Virus record (IMG/VR): IMGVR_UViG_3300037011_000200
Location: 1-64,000 of that record
Strand: one strand, 5' to 3'
DNA: 64,000 bases
Source of the DNA: a virus
Under the pieces are notes generated by a model, which saw only the letters and a list, made by a program, of their open reading frames with translations, searched no databases and had not been told where the DNA came from. Every line of letters starts with the position of its first letter. Position 1 is the first letter of the stretch. A program made the position numbers and the translations under genes. This document shows positions 41,507-49,617 of the stretch, in pieces.

Positions 41507-41780
41507 GGATGCCTACAAAACGATTGACGATACAGGAACCGTGTATCAGGAGTCTGTTAATCTGTACAACAACAAAACCCTTATTATAGATTTACAGGGC
41601 CACGCCGCAGTTCGCGCTGCAGCAACTAAGGTGTATACTGATTACAAGGGTGCAATAGATACTCTTGAGAGATACAAGTTGAACAAGACTGATCAAAATA
41701 AAGCGTCAGTTAGTGACGCGTTGGTCAAATTATCTAATTCAAGAGTTGAGTTAGAGAGGTTAATCCAAAAATATTATTAG
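41439..41780 (+). CDS. lipoprotein (possible outer spanin-like)
   Basis: ATG 41439 with GGAG upstream; a longer frame from 41379 is less likely. The product, MGKRKLLPLFLVVLLVGCSS, is a signal peptide with lipobox LVGC, so the mature protein would be a lipid-anchored 95-residue helix-rich chain ending in RVELERLIQKYY. It starts inside the previous gene in another frame, like Rz/Rz1 pairs, but the upstream gene lacks an obvious inner-membrane anchor. Lysis role is only a possibility. Confidence 0.6.
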   Translation: MGKRKLLPLFLVVLLVGCSSFVKDAYKTIDDTGTVYQESVNLYNNKTLIIDLQGHAAVRAAATKVYTDYKGAIDTLERYKLNKTDQNKASVSDALVKLSNSRVELERLIQKYY

Positions 41781-41791
41781 GAGGTTCTGTT

Positions 41792-41977
41792 ATGGGAAAA
41801 AATTCAGTTAATTCAGCACAAGCCGAATTTTTGTCACTGTTGATACGGATGGGAATTGAACAAGGTATTCCTGCTATCATTCAACTCTGTAAGAATTTGA
41901 GTGATGAGCCCTCGCTCGAGGAAATTCGAGCATTGCGAAAGAAGGTTCTTCCTCCTGAAGAAGCTTTTCATGACTGA
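41792..41977 (+). CDS. small protein of unknown function
   Basis: A 61-residue acidic helical protein with AGGAGG upstream. No hydrophobic anchor. Not recognised. Confidence 0.5.
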   Translation: MGKNSVNSAQAEFLSLLIRMGIEQGIPAIIQLCKNLSDEPSLEEIRALRKKVLPPEEAFHD

Positions 41978-42200
41978 AGAGGAAAAGTTTGGTGCAATGG
42001 CAAGCTTGTGGCCATTAAATGTAATAAGTGTAAGTGAGGCACGTAAGTTATTGAGTTTTGCCATGATTGATGAAGGCGCTTTAGAGTTTAAGATAAAATT
42101 CTTTGAAGCTATCGGTGACTCCGAGACGACTGAGAAGTATCGTGCAGAAGGGTTATGGTTACACTTTACACAACGCCTAATGGTATACACTTTGGTCTAA
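41970..42200 (+). CDS. protein of unknown function sharing a repeat with 41150
   Basis: ATG at 41970 gives a 76-residue product whose residues 32-46 are identical to the start of the 41150 gene. In a neighbouring frame the sequence goes on as WYTLWSNITYISNPKSFDFR and ends at 42260, so the annotated end may be another frameshift. Upstream ATG at 41901 is possible but unlikely. Confidence 0.45.
   Translation: MTEEEKFGAMASLWPLNVISVSEARKLLSFAMIDEGALEFKIKFFEAIGDSETTEKYRAEGLWLHFTQRLMVYTLV
42059..42108 (+). repeat. 50 bp exact direct repeat, copy 2
   Basis: Identical to 41146-41195, 913 bases apart, with weaker similarity continuing for a further stretch. It lies mid-gene in the 41970 reading frame. 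Confidence 0.9.
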
Positions 42201-42289
42201 TATAACTTATATCTCTAATCCTAAAAGTTTTGATTTTCGTCAACAGTATCAGGGAGATTGATCATTTTTAAAGAAGAAAGGGGGTGAAG

Positions 42290-42382
42290 ATGAAAAAAGA
42301 TTGTTGGCATCCAGAAGACGTTCCTCTGTGGAGAAAGGTATGGTTGTTAATCCGTTACGCAATCAAATACCATAGGAGGTAA
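42290..42382 (+). CDS. small basic protein (30 aa)
   Basis: ATG 42290 preceded by AAGGGGGTG encodes MKKDCWHPEDVPLWRKVWLL and a basic end IRYAIKYHRR to TAA 42382. Good RBS and correct spacing to the next gene support it. Function unknown. Confidence 0.45.
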   Translation: MKKDCWHPEDVPLWRKVWLLIRYAIKYHRR

Positions 42383-42387
42383 CAAGC

Positions 42388-42819
42388 TTGCTCCAGTTTA
42401 GTGTAGAGTCCATCGAAGACATTTCAAAGTGTTTAGATTGGATTCTTAGTGTTTCGTCTGTCGTTGAGTCTCAATCAATTTCTGATTATTCGGATAGAGC
42501 ATTAGGCTGGATGGGCTCGTTAGGTAGATTGCAAGCAATTTCTGATGCTAAACTGCTGGAAGTTGAAGTGAATATGAATACGCAATCTGCGAGACTCATA
42601 GTGAAGAAGGCTGATGTTTTACCGGAACTGAAGTATCGACTTATTGATATGTTGTGTGCTACCGATGAAGAATATCTCAAACTTGTCAATTTGAAGAAGA
42701 AGTTGAAGGAGCTCAACACGATTGCTTCGTCATTATGGAGAGTTTTAGAGTTGTCAGTTCGTACAACGCATAGGTTACTGGACATTCGTAAGCGGGATGA
42801 TATGGCACCGCCTACGTAG
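42388..42819 (+). CDS. helical protein of unknown function
   Basis: TTG start with AGGAGG at normal spacing. The 143-residue product is almost all helical, with a charged coiled-coil second half (LVNLKKKLKELNTIASSLWR). It directly precedes the gp32-like candidate and may be a recombination accessory protein, as in other phages, but no family is recognised. Confidence 0.5.
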   Translation: MLQFSVESIEDISKCLDWILSVSSVVESQSISDYSDRALGWMGSLGRLQAISDAKLLEVEVNMNTQSARLIVKKADVLPELKYRLIDMLCATDEEYLKLVNLKKKLKELNTIASSLWRVLELSVRTTHRLLDIRKRDDMAPPT

Positions 42820-42837
42820 TTCGAAAGGAGAATTGTC

Positions 42838-43779
42838 ATGGCAGAAAGTATGCAGGATTTCTCGTTTCAGGCTGCTCTGGATTACTTCAAAGATAAAGGT
42901 GCCCCTGAAGCGGGTATAATGCAACGTCAGCCTCTTCAGTATCTCAAGGCGAAGGAAGCTCATAAGCTTCGTATTCTTCCAGGAGTTTTGGTTCCTGTTG
43001 AGTGGTTTGTCGCTTGCAGGCGCCACTACTTAGGGAACCCTCCAGTTCAGGTTATTCGTAGAGCTGGTCTTCGATTCAACGCGTTCATCTGTCCTCAGAG
43101 TGTTGGAAAAGGGCCTTGCTGGGGGTGTCACGCACGGAGTTACCTGGAGGCTCTATCTTCTCAGCTGTCTCAGGAATTCTTTGCCCGTGAAGCGGCAATT
43201 GTGAATGCATATAGGCCCAATCTTGCTGAGCCCACTACTCAGTCTTATCTTTTGACTAAGACTGTTCTGGATCAGCTTATAACCAAGTGGCGTGAGGGGT
43301 ATGTCTTTTTTCATCCCACGGAAGGATGTACCGTTGAATTAGCTCCTGTGGCAAATATGAACGTTTTTGCAGTTCAGTTAGACTTGATGAAGAAGGTGCC
43401 TGTTCCACCTCCAATCATGAGTCAGGCAAAACCTTTAAGTGAAGTTATTGACATTCTGATGATTGATTCGAAGATTATCAAGAATTGGTTTATTGAAGCC
43501 TTCGTGCAGAATGTTGATCATTTCATTCAGACAGGTGAAGCGAGACCTATCGATCTGACAAAGTTGTTAACTCCACTTTCTACAGCCCCTCCTCCTTCTA
43601 CGGGAGAGGTTTCTGCAGCTCCGTCAGTCGCTGTGGGGGAACCAACAGATATGGGTATGCATACGCCCCTTCCAACCCCTGTTGATCAACCTCTTCCCAC
43701 TCCTCCCCCTGCAGCAGCCGCTGGGCAACCTAGCTTTCTTTCTGATCTGAAAGATAGGGTTGCGAAGCTAGGTTCTTAA
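42838..43779 (+). CDS. candidate single-stranded DNA-binding protein (gp32-like)
   Basis: A 313-residue protein. Around residues 45-105 is HKLRILPG, then RRHYLGN, FICPQSVGKGPCWGCHA, a H-C-C-C zinc site inside an OB-like region as in T4 gp32. A proline/alanine-rich tail (residues about 240-295) leads to a short basic end. It is followed by a terminator and then the RecA-like gene. Identification is by motif spacing and context, so moderate. Confidence 0.5.
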   Translation: MAESMQDFSFQAALDYFKDKGAPEAGIMQRQPLQYLKAKEAHKLRILPGVLVPVEWFVACRRHYLGNPPVQVIRRAGLRFNAFICPQSVGKGPCWGCHARSYLEALSSQLSQEFFAREAAIVNAYRPNLAEPTTQSYLLTKTVLDQLITKWREGYVFFHPTEGCTVELAPVANMNVFAVQLDLMKKVPVPPPIMSQAKPLSEVIDILMIDSKIIKNWFIEAFVQNVDHFIQTGEARPIDLTKLLTPLSTAPPPSTGEVSAAPSVAVGEPTDMGMHTPLPTPVDQPLPTPPPAAAAGQPSFLSDLKDRVAKLGS

Positions 43780-43784
43780 CTCCA

Positions 43785-43833
43785 AGAGAACCCGAGGATC
43801 CTTCATCGGTCTTTGGGTTCTCTCTCTTTTTTT
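43785..43833 (+). terminator. rho-independent terminator
   Basis: AGAGAACCC at 43785-43793 pairs with GGGTTCTCT at 43815-43823 across a 21-base loop, followed by CTCTTTTTTT. It ends the unit that starts at promoter copy 3. Confidence 0.75.
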
Positions 43834-43843
43834 GAGGTTCGTC

Positions 43844-44896
43844 ATGGAATTGGATTCAATAGGTATAATTCGTAAGGCGTTATCAGTAAGTGATGCACAA
43901 TTCAGGATCCCTACTATACCTACAGGCCTTTTAACTCTCGACTTAATGGTTGGGGGTGGCTTTCCGTTAGGACGCACTACTAGTATAGCGGGCTTGGGGG
44001 GGTGTGGAAAGACAACATTAGTATGGACTTTTTTAGATAACGTCGCAAAATTAGGTGGAGTACCTGTTCTGATTGATACAGAATATTATTATACAGAGCA
44101 GAGGGTACAAGAATTAGGTTTAACTCATCTCGCCGAGAGAATAATTTTAAAGCATGAATTAACCACTGGTACTCTATTCACACAATTTAAGGAAATCCTT
44201 GAGACGATTGCAAGTGTTAAGGGATATCGTTTTGGATTTATCGTAATTGATTCGTGGTCTGATACTCCTTCAGTAGAAGAAATGACATCAGGTAAGCCTG
44301 GTGTAGGTATTCATGCAAAGAGTGCAAGACATTTCTTTCGAAGTGCGTTACATTGGATGGTTAGGTTCAATATAGGTGTAATCTTTGTTTGTCAATCTAC
44401 AAAAAGAATTTCAACGATGCCGGGTTTTAAGGGAGGTTCTACATATCTTTCTCATGATGCGATATTTGCCAACTCTTTTTTAGAGATTCAAATGGCGCGC
44501 ATCAAGAATATGAAAAAAGGTGGGGCTACTGTTGGCTTTCAGACAAAAGTTGATATTAAGAAAAATAAGTTGGCTCCTCCTTTTCAAGAATTAACGTTAG
44601 ACTATTATTTTCATTTAGGATATGACAGGGCTCGTAGTGTTCTGAATGCGTTAGTCAATTTAGGGTTGTCTTCTCATAGTAAAGGTTGGTATGCAATTCC
44701 AGGGACTGAGGAAAAGATTCAAGCAGCGCAGCTGAGAAATAATCTCAAATTGTTTGATGCCCTTGAAACCTTAGCATATGAAGAAGGAATGAAAGCTTCT
44801 ACAGTCGAGATTAAGGATGTGATTGATGGTGAGGATTTGAGTGCTCCTGATGCAGATATTGAAGTAGAGGACTACACACCTGAAGAAGGTGTATAA
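43844..44896 (+). CDS. RecA/UvsX-like recombinase
   Basis: A 350-residue recombinase. Walker A is GLGGCGKT (50-57), the segment FIVIDSWSDTPSVEE follows with the Walker B aspartate, and GVIFVCQSTKRIS contains the sensor glutamine. The N-terminal IPTGLLTLDLMVGGGFPLGR is the RecA-type entry to the ATP site. ATG 43844 has GAGG six bases upstream; TTG at 43832 in the same frame is unlikely. Works with the SbcCD-like pair and gp32-like protein. Confidence 0.85.
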   Translation: MELDSIGIIRKALSVSDAQFRIPTIPTGLLTLDLMVGGGFPLGRTTSIAGLGGCGKTTLVWTFLDNVAKLGGVPVLIDTEYYYTEQRVQELGLTHLAERIILKHELTTGTLFTQFKEILETIASVKGYRFGFIVIDSWSDTPSVEEMTSGKPGVGIHAKSARHFFRSALHWMVRFNIGVIFVCQSTKRISTMPGFKGGSTYLSHDAIFANSFLEIQMARIKNMKKGGATVGFQTKVDIKKNKLAPPFQELTLDYYFHLGYDRARSVLNALVNLGLSSHSKGWYAIPGTEEKIQAAQLRNNLKLFDALETLAYEEGMKASTVEIKDVIDGEDLSAPDADIEVEDYTPEEGV

Positions 44897-45606
44897 TGGC
44901 TCTAGATGTTCAGTTACATAAAGAAGCGTATCTATGTCATAGACAAGGTATGCGATTAGCTGAAATGGCTGACAAGATAAAAGTTTCAATAGCTACATTA
45001 CATAGATGGTCTTCTGATGACCCGTCATGTGATTGTTCTTGGCATAAATGGAGTGCTCTCAAATTACTTGATTCAGATGAGAATCATAGTCGAGCTTTAG
45101 GATTACGAGGATCAGGGCATAATGTTGAACAAATCAGTATTGGATTAGGTGTGCCTCTTGATATAGTTCAGTCTTGGGGGGATAAAAATTATCCTTGTAT
45201 GTGTGGAAGTCATGGATGGCTTACTGGACTTACTGAAATAGTAGTTGCAGAAAAGCTTTCTCTTCCATCATTAGTAGTCATTTCTGACAGTGGAACTATT
45301 AACAGTTCTCATACAACAGCTCTAATAACTGTTTTGGACTCTCTTTCACAGGCAGTTCAAAAAGGAGAAGTTGCGCTACGATCATGGCGTGATGTTTTAG
45401 ATACACTGAAAATCTGCTCTGAAGTCATTGAAAAGTTAGGGTCTTTACCAAACGATAAAAAGCCATCTGTTGCAAGAATAAAGGAGTCGAGGACTGTAGA
45501 GTTCCCAATGAAGGAAGGTACCTCTGCAGATCTCACACGCAAAGCTAGTAGTCTGTCAGAGGAGTTAATGGCAACTGCAAGGGACTTTCGAGAGTCTAAA
45601 CGGTGA
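44896..45606 (+). CDS. probable terminase small subunit
   Basis: A 236-residue protein overlapping the recombinase by TAATG and lying directly upstream of the large subunit. The N-terminal 45 residues form a helix-turn-helix (MRLAEMADKIKVSIATLHRW) and a second similar one follows (ISIGLGVPLDIVQSW), each next to cysteines (CDCSWHKW, CMCGSHGW). The rest is helical, as in oligomerisation domains of TerS. Role by position and fold. Confidence 0.65.
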   Translation: MALDVQLHKEAYLCHRQGMRLAEMADKIKVSIATLHRWSSDDPSCDCSWHKWSALKLLDSDENHSRALGLRGSGHNVEQISIGLGVPLDIVQSWGDKNYPCMCGSHGWLTGLTEIVVAEKLSLPSLVVISDSGTINSSHTTALITVLDSLSQAVQKGEVALRSWRDVLDTLKICSEVIEKLGSLPNDKKPSVARIKESRTVEFPMKEGTSADLTRKASSLSEELMATARDFRESKR

Positions 45607-45809
45607 CGCTTCCTCTAAGTAAGACCACTGAAATCTTGCCTTTGTACCACTCTGGTACTTCGATTATTCTTCTCACTAGACATTCCGAAGTATGAAAGGG
45701 GCACAACATTCGTTTCTCATTCCCAAGTCTTGAGTCTATATCACCTTATCTGTTCGGTAGAACGGAATACGATCTTCGAGATCCTGAGATTCGTGATGAA
45801 GTTCGAAGG
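45603..45809 (+). other. open stretch upstream of terL with an in-frame TGA
   Basis: GTG 45603 (GTGA overlap) reads LPLYHSGTSIILLTRHSEV to TGA 45693-45695. After that TGA the same frame continues without a break into terL, passing LESISPYLFGRTEYDLRDPE. ATT at 45708 has AAGGGG seven bases upstream. The true terL start may therefore be upstream of 45810. Confidence 0.4.
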
Positions 45810-47963
45810 TTGACTCTCAATGATGAGGATTTTTATTTTCGTGTTGTCCTCAACTGTGATTTCTATCAGGAATTTCACCGTGATTGGTTTCGCTTTGGAG
45901 CTCAAAATTCAAGAACCCTCCTTTTAGGTCCTCGTGATTCTTTAAAGTGTGCTCACCCGTTAACTCTTATCCCTTCTGATGATTCTGTCTCCTATCTTTT
46001 TTCTTTGAAACGTAATCAAGAGATTTCTTCAGTCTTTAAGAGCTTATCTTCACGTGTTCAGGTTAGAGGTGAACGAGATGTCAAAAGAGTTTTTCGTGTA
46101 AAGGTTGGGCCTCCTTTTGACTTTTGGGTCTATCTTTCCCCTGAACATAAAGTTTTTTGTTATGATGTGGTTCAGGATTCCTTTGACGTTGTTGAGACGC
46201 AAAAGTTAAGTAAAACATCTCATCTTGTATTCCTCGCTCGACCCCCTATATTCAATCCTTTATTATCTGTTAAATCAAAAGAAAAGTTGAAGCTTATTCT
46301 TGCGAACACATTTTCGTCGAAGAAGATTCTAGATGAGAACGTTCTAAAGATGAATACCAAATCTTTTTCTAGGCTTCTTGCTGTTATCGACGATCATTAT
46401 AAGCATGATGAATTAAAAGAAGCTCATTCATTTCTTTATAATAAATTACAAGTAATGAAATTTTATCATGGTCTTATTAAACCAGATTCAACTTCCGCGT
46501 TAACCCTTATGAAGGGGTCTTGTCTAAGAAATCGATCAAAGCTTGATCGGGATAAGATTGCCTTCTTGGTGGATGAACAGACAGATTTTGCACCTTCACC
46601 TGTTCAAGTTAATTCGGATTTTTGCTGCTTTGCATGTATTGAGGAGATAAAGGAAGTTCTTCTAGATGGGCCTGTTACATTTTTTGATTGTAATGTCACC
46701 AATTCACATTATATTGCAAATGGATTTGTAACTCATAATTCGACCTTTCATACTGTAGGCCGAGTCCTTCATGATGCTTTAGAGAACCCTGAGAAACGTT
46801 ATGCTATTATTTCAGCAACGAGTAAGTTAGCTGCGGGTCAAGTTTCAAGAATTCAGCGTATATGTCAAAGTAGTCCTGTTGTTAGGTATTGTTTTAGTGA
46901 TGTAATTAATCCTAGAGAGATTCGTCGTTGGTCGGGTGAATCATTAGAATTTATTCGTAAGTCGATATATCCCGAACCTACTATTTGGGCTTTAGGTGTT
47001 GGAACGGATTTTACGGGTTTTCACTTTGAGGAGGCTTACTTCGACGATTTAGTTACAATACGACATAGGAAATCTGCCACTTTACGGACACAGACATGGG
47101 ATTGGTTTCGTTTAACGGCTATCCCTGCATTAGACAAGTTGAGAGGTCGTGGTCACGTTATTGGTACTCGATATCATTGGGATGATATGTATGGAAAATT
47201 GTATGAGATCGCTCAATCATCTGGTGGGTGGAAAATTTCAAGAACTCCTGCCCTAGATGAGGAATTACTTTCACAGGATATTGCAAGGTCTTTTTGGCCT
47301 GAGAGATTTCCGGAAGAGGATTTACTTCAAATAAGATCAGATTATGGTGAAGATGTTTTTCAGTTGCAGTATCAATGCGCAGCAGGCATTGTATTAGCCG
47401 AACAAAATAAACAGTATATAGCTAAACTCCGAGACTCAATAGTACCCATGTCAATAAAAGATAAGGTGGTTGATATTGTGTTAGGTGTCGACTTAGCCTC
47501 TAGAGGAAGCGGTACATTACCTGATGCGAAAAAAGCTTCCTTCAGTATAAGTGCTACTGGAAAGCATATGGAGACAGGTAAGTTTATTACTCTTGAGGTC
47601 ATTAAGATCAAACACCCCACTCTCAATGACAAGAAAGAGTGGGTTAAAACTATGCATAATAGATATAATCCGTTGCTTGTTGCGGTTGAAGCTCATTCAC
47701 AGCAGTCGGATTTTTTAGAATATTTAGCCGAGGATGATTTTCCATATTCAGTTAAACCCGTTAAGAGTTTTGAGTCTAAAGAAGCCCGATTTGATTATGT
47801 ATTAAACCTCATTGGTTCTGGATCTTTGTTTTTTGTGGAGGGAATGTGTCAACCTCTATTAGAAGAAATGTATATATTTCCAGAGACTACAGGAGACGCT
47901 ATTGATTCTGAGTTTTACTCGTTAAGAGCTTCTTATCGTGAGCCTAATATAAGATTCATGTAA
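45810..47963 (+). CDS. terL: terminase large subunit with intein in the Walker A loop
   Basis: A packaging ATPase-nuclease. The shown start is TTG 45810; homologous-looking sequence continues upstream (see the 45603-45809 entry). RTLLLGPRDSLK is split from STFHTVGRVLHDA by an intein (residues 47-310), and splicing gives GPRDSLKST, a Walker A of phage terminases. A Walker B-like AYFDDLV follows. The nuclease half has GVDLASRG, VAVEAHSQQSD and a late GDAIDSEFYSL, giving the metal-binding acidic residues. The extein is about 453 residues from TTG. Adjacent portal and TerS support it. Confidence 0.88.
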   Translation: MTLNDEDFYFRVVLNCDFYQEFHRDWFRFGAQNSRTLLLGPRDSLKCAHPLTLIPSDDSVSYLFSLKRNQEISSVFKSLSSRVQVRGERDVKRVFRVKVGPPFDFWVYLSPEHKVFCYDVVQDSFDVVETQKLSKTSHLVFLARPPIFNPLLSVKSKEKLKLILANTFSSKKILDENVLKMNTKSFSRLLAVIDDHYKHDELKEAHSFLYNKLQVMKFYHGLIKPDSTSALTLMKGSCLRNRSKLDRDKIAFLVDEQTDFAPSPVQVNSDFCCFACIEEIKEVLLDGPVTFFDCNVTNSHYIANGFVTHNSTFHTVGRVLHDALENPEKRYAIISATSKLAAGQVSRIQRICQSSPVVRYCFSDVINPREIRRWSGESLEFIRKSIYPEPTIWALGVGTDFTGFHFEEAYFDDLVTIRHRKSATLRTQTWDWFRLTAIPALDKLRGRGHVIGTRYHWDDMYGKLYEIAQSSGGWKISRTPALDEELLSQDIARSFWPERFPEEDLLQIRSDYGEDVFQLQYQCAAGIVLAEQNKQYIAKLRDSIVPMSIKDKVVDIVLGVDLASRGSGTLPDAKKASFSISATGKHMETGKFITLEVIKIKHPTLNDKKEWVKTMHNRYNPLLVAVEAHSQQSDFLEYLAEDDFPYSVKPVKSFESKEARFDYVLNLIGSGSLFFVEGMCQPLLEEMYIFPETTGDAIDSEFYSLRASYREPNIRFM
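45948..46739 (+). other. intein in TerL (264 aa)
   Basis: Starts with Cys (CAHPLTLIPSDD), ends FVTHN, and is followed by Ser. Block B-like VYLSPEHKVFCYD and block F-like VTFFDCNVTNSHYIANG are present. No LAGLIDADG motif is seen; the middle (about 100 residues) is helical and lysine-rich. It is larger than a minimal intein, so the middle may be a decayed or different endonuclease. Confidence 0.85.
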
Positions 47964-47973
47964 GGAGTCATTT

Positions 47974-48282
47974 ATGAAGTCTGTCACAATGTGTATCTTT
48001 ACTGATGAGAAACATCTTGGTGATGTGAAAAACTTAGTTTTGCCTGTAGATTCTACTCTTTACGTATTAGGTTTAAACAAGAAGGAACATAAGACTTGTA
48101 TACAGGTTGCGAAGAAGCATAGAGCGTTCAATTTATTAGAGGAGCATGGTATTGTGATGGTTATCATCGAAGCTGGTAACCGTCTTATAAAAGTCGCAGG
48201 GGCGGAAGCGATTGATCAATTTCTCTCCATGTATTTCGCTCAAACCCCTCAGAAGCCTGAAATAAATTTGGAGCGCTTGTAA
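47974..48282 (+). CDS. small protein of unknown function
   Basis: A 102-residue protein between TerL and portal, with AAGGAG upstream and a TAATG overlap with portal. Alternating beta and helix (VTMCIFTDEKHLGDVKNLVL). Not recognised. Confidence 0.55.
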   Translation: MKSVTMCIFTDEKHLGDVKNLVLPVDSTLYVLGLNKKEHKTCIQVAKKHRAFNLLEEHGIVMVIIEAGNRLIKVAGAEAIDQFLSMYFAQTPQKPEINLERL

Positions 48283-49610
48283 TGTCGAATACTGTTACGA
48301 AGGTTTGGCAGAGTACTCTTGGTAAGCTAGTTGAAGTAAAATTCTTTCCACGACGTACTCCTGAACAGATTCCACAAAGTAAAATCATCAAGGAAACTTT
48401 GTCTGATTATCCTTCACCGGCTCAATTCCCCAATCTTTTTACTTTGTATAAGAGAAATTCCTGGATCTTTTCTTCTGTTAACATGATTGTGCAGTCTTGT
48501 GTTGCTGTGCCTTTACGTGTTCGTGATCGATCAACTAAACGTATTATTTCTCCTACTGAGACTACTGAAGTAGGAATAGTTTTAAAGTATCCTAATCCAT
48601 TTATGACTCAGATGGAATTGATGGAGCGTCTTTTTTTACATTTAGAGATTGTAGGGAATGCATTTTGGGAAATGGTAGTCCAGGGAAATAAACTTCTCGC
48701 GATTTATCCTCTTGATCCTACCTCGATGACGATTATACCTGATGCACGCAATCTTGTCAAGGAATATGTTTATTCGGTAAATGGGAAAGATACTCACTTT
48801 GCGCCCAATGAGATTATACACTTTAAGTATGTTGATCCTCAGAGTGAATTTTGGGGCTGGGCTCCAGTAATGGTGATGATGCGTCAAGCCAGATTAGAAG
48901 ACAAACTGAAAACATATGGTGAAAAATTCTTTGATAATGATGCTACCCCTAGTGTTGTTTTGAAGACAGACCGTATTCTTTCTGATCCTACTTATGAACG
49001 TTTACGTAAACGGTGGCTGGAGCGGCATCAAGGCGCTGCGAATAAATTTTCTGTTGCAATTCTCGAAGATGGGATGTCTTTTGAAAAAGCTGGCACAATA
49101 ATGTCCGAGTTAGATTATTCTGCCATCGAGGATAAGGTTCGCGATGAAATTACAGTGTCGTCAGGAGTTCCTCCTACGTTGTTAGGGATTCCGGGAGTTG
49201 CAAATTATGCCTCCGCTCGAGTAGCTCAGTCGATGTTCTTTGATTCGATCATTGCACCTCGTTTACGTAAAATTGCAATGACTGTTGACAAAGATATAAT
49301 GAATCGATTTGATCGTGATCGTGAAGCCGTCTTTGACACTTCGGTTGCACCCATAAATATTGTGAAGCTTAGTGCGAATTCTCGAGTGGTGGCTAGATTA
49401 TATACGCTAGATCTTATGACTTTGGATGAAGCTCGAAATTTGTTAGGTTTAACTCCAGATGATAAAATAGGTGACAAATATAAGAGTGAAGTAGATGCGG
49501 AGAGAAGAAAAAGGGCTGCTGCTAGTGAGGGAGGAGATTCTAGTACAGGAGCAGACGCAGGCAGCGCTGCTGAAGGGACTCAGCAGGACCCTGGTGATAT
49601 AGGAGATTAA
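48282..49610 (+). CDS. portal protein (HK97 family)
   Basis: Forms the dodecameric DNA entry ring. The 442-residue sequence has the family pattern: WIFSSVNMIVQSCVAVPLRV, PNPFMTQMELMERLFLHLEI, IYPLDPTSMTI, then FAPNEIIHFKY, WGWAPVMVMMRQA and SGVPPTLLGIPGVANYASAR. The C-terminal tail is rich in Gly, Ser and Ala. Directly after TerL as expected. Confidence 0.88.
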   Translation: MSNTVTKVWQSTLGKLVEVKFFPRRTPEQIPQSKIIKETLSDYPSPAQFPNLFTLYKRNSWIFSSVNMIVQSCVAVPLRVRDRSTKRIISPTETTEVGIVLKYPNPFMTQMELMERLFLHLEIVGNAFWEMVVQGNKLLAIYPLDPTSMTIIPDARNLVKEYVYSVNGKDTHFAPNEIIHFKYVDPQSEFWGWAPVMVMMRQARLEDKLKTYGEKFFDNDATPSVVLKTDRILSDPTYERLRKRWLERHQGAANKFSVAILEDGMSFEKAGTIMSELDYSAIEDKVRDEITVSSGVPPTLLGIPGVANYASARVAQSMFFDSIIAPRLRKIAMTVDKDIMNRFDRDREAVFDTSVAPINIVKLSANSRVVARLYTLDLMTLDEARNLLGLTPDDKIGDKYKSEVDAERRKRAAASEGGDSSTGADAGSAAEGTQQDPGDIGD

Positions 49611-49617
49611 TATAAAG

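Noticed and set aside
41901-41969. Longer N-terminus for the 41970 gene
   Set aside because: It overlaps the previous gene fully in another frame and lacks an RBS.
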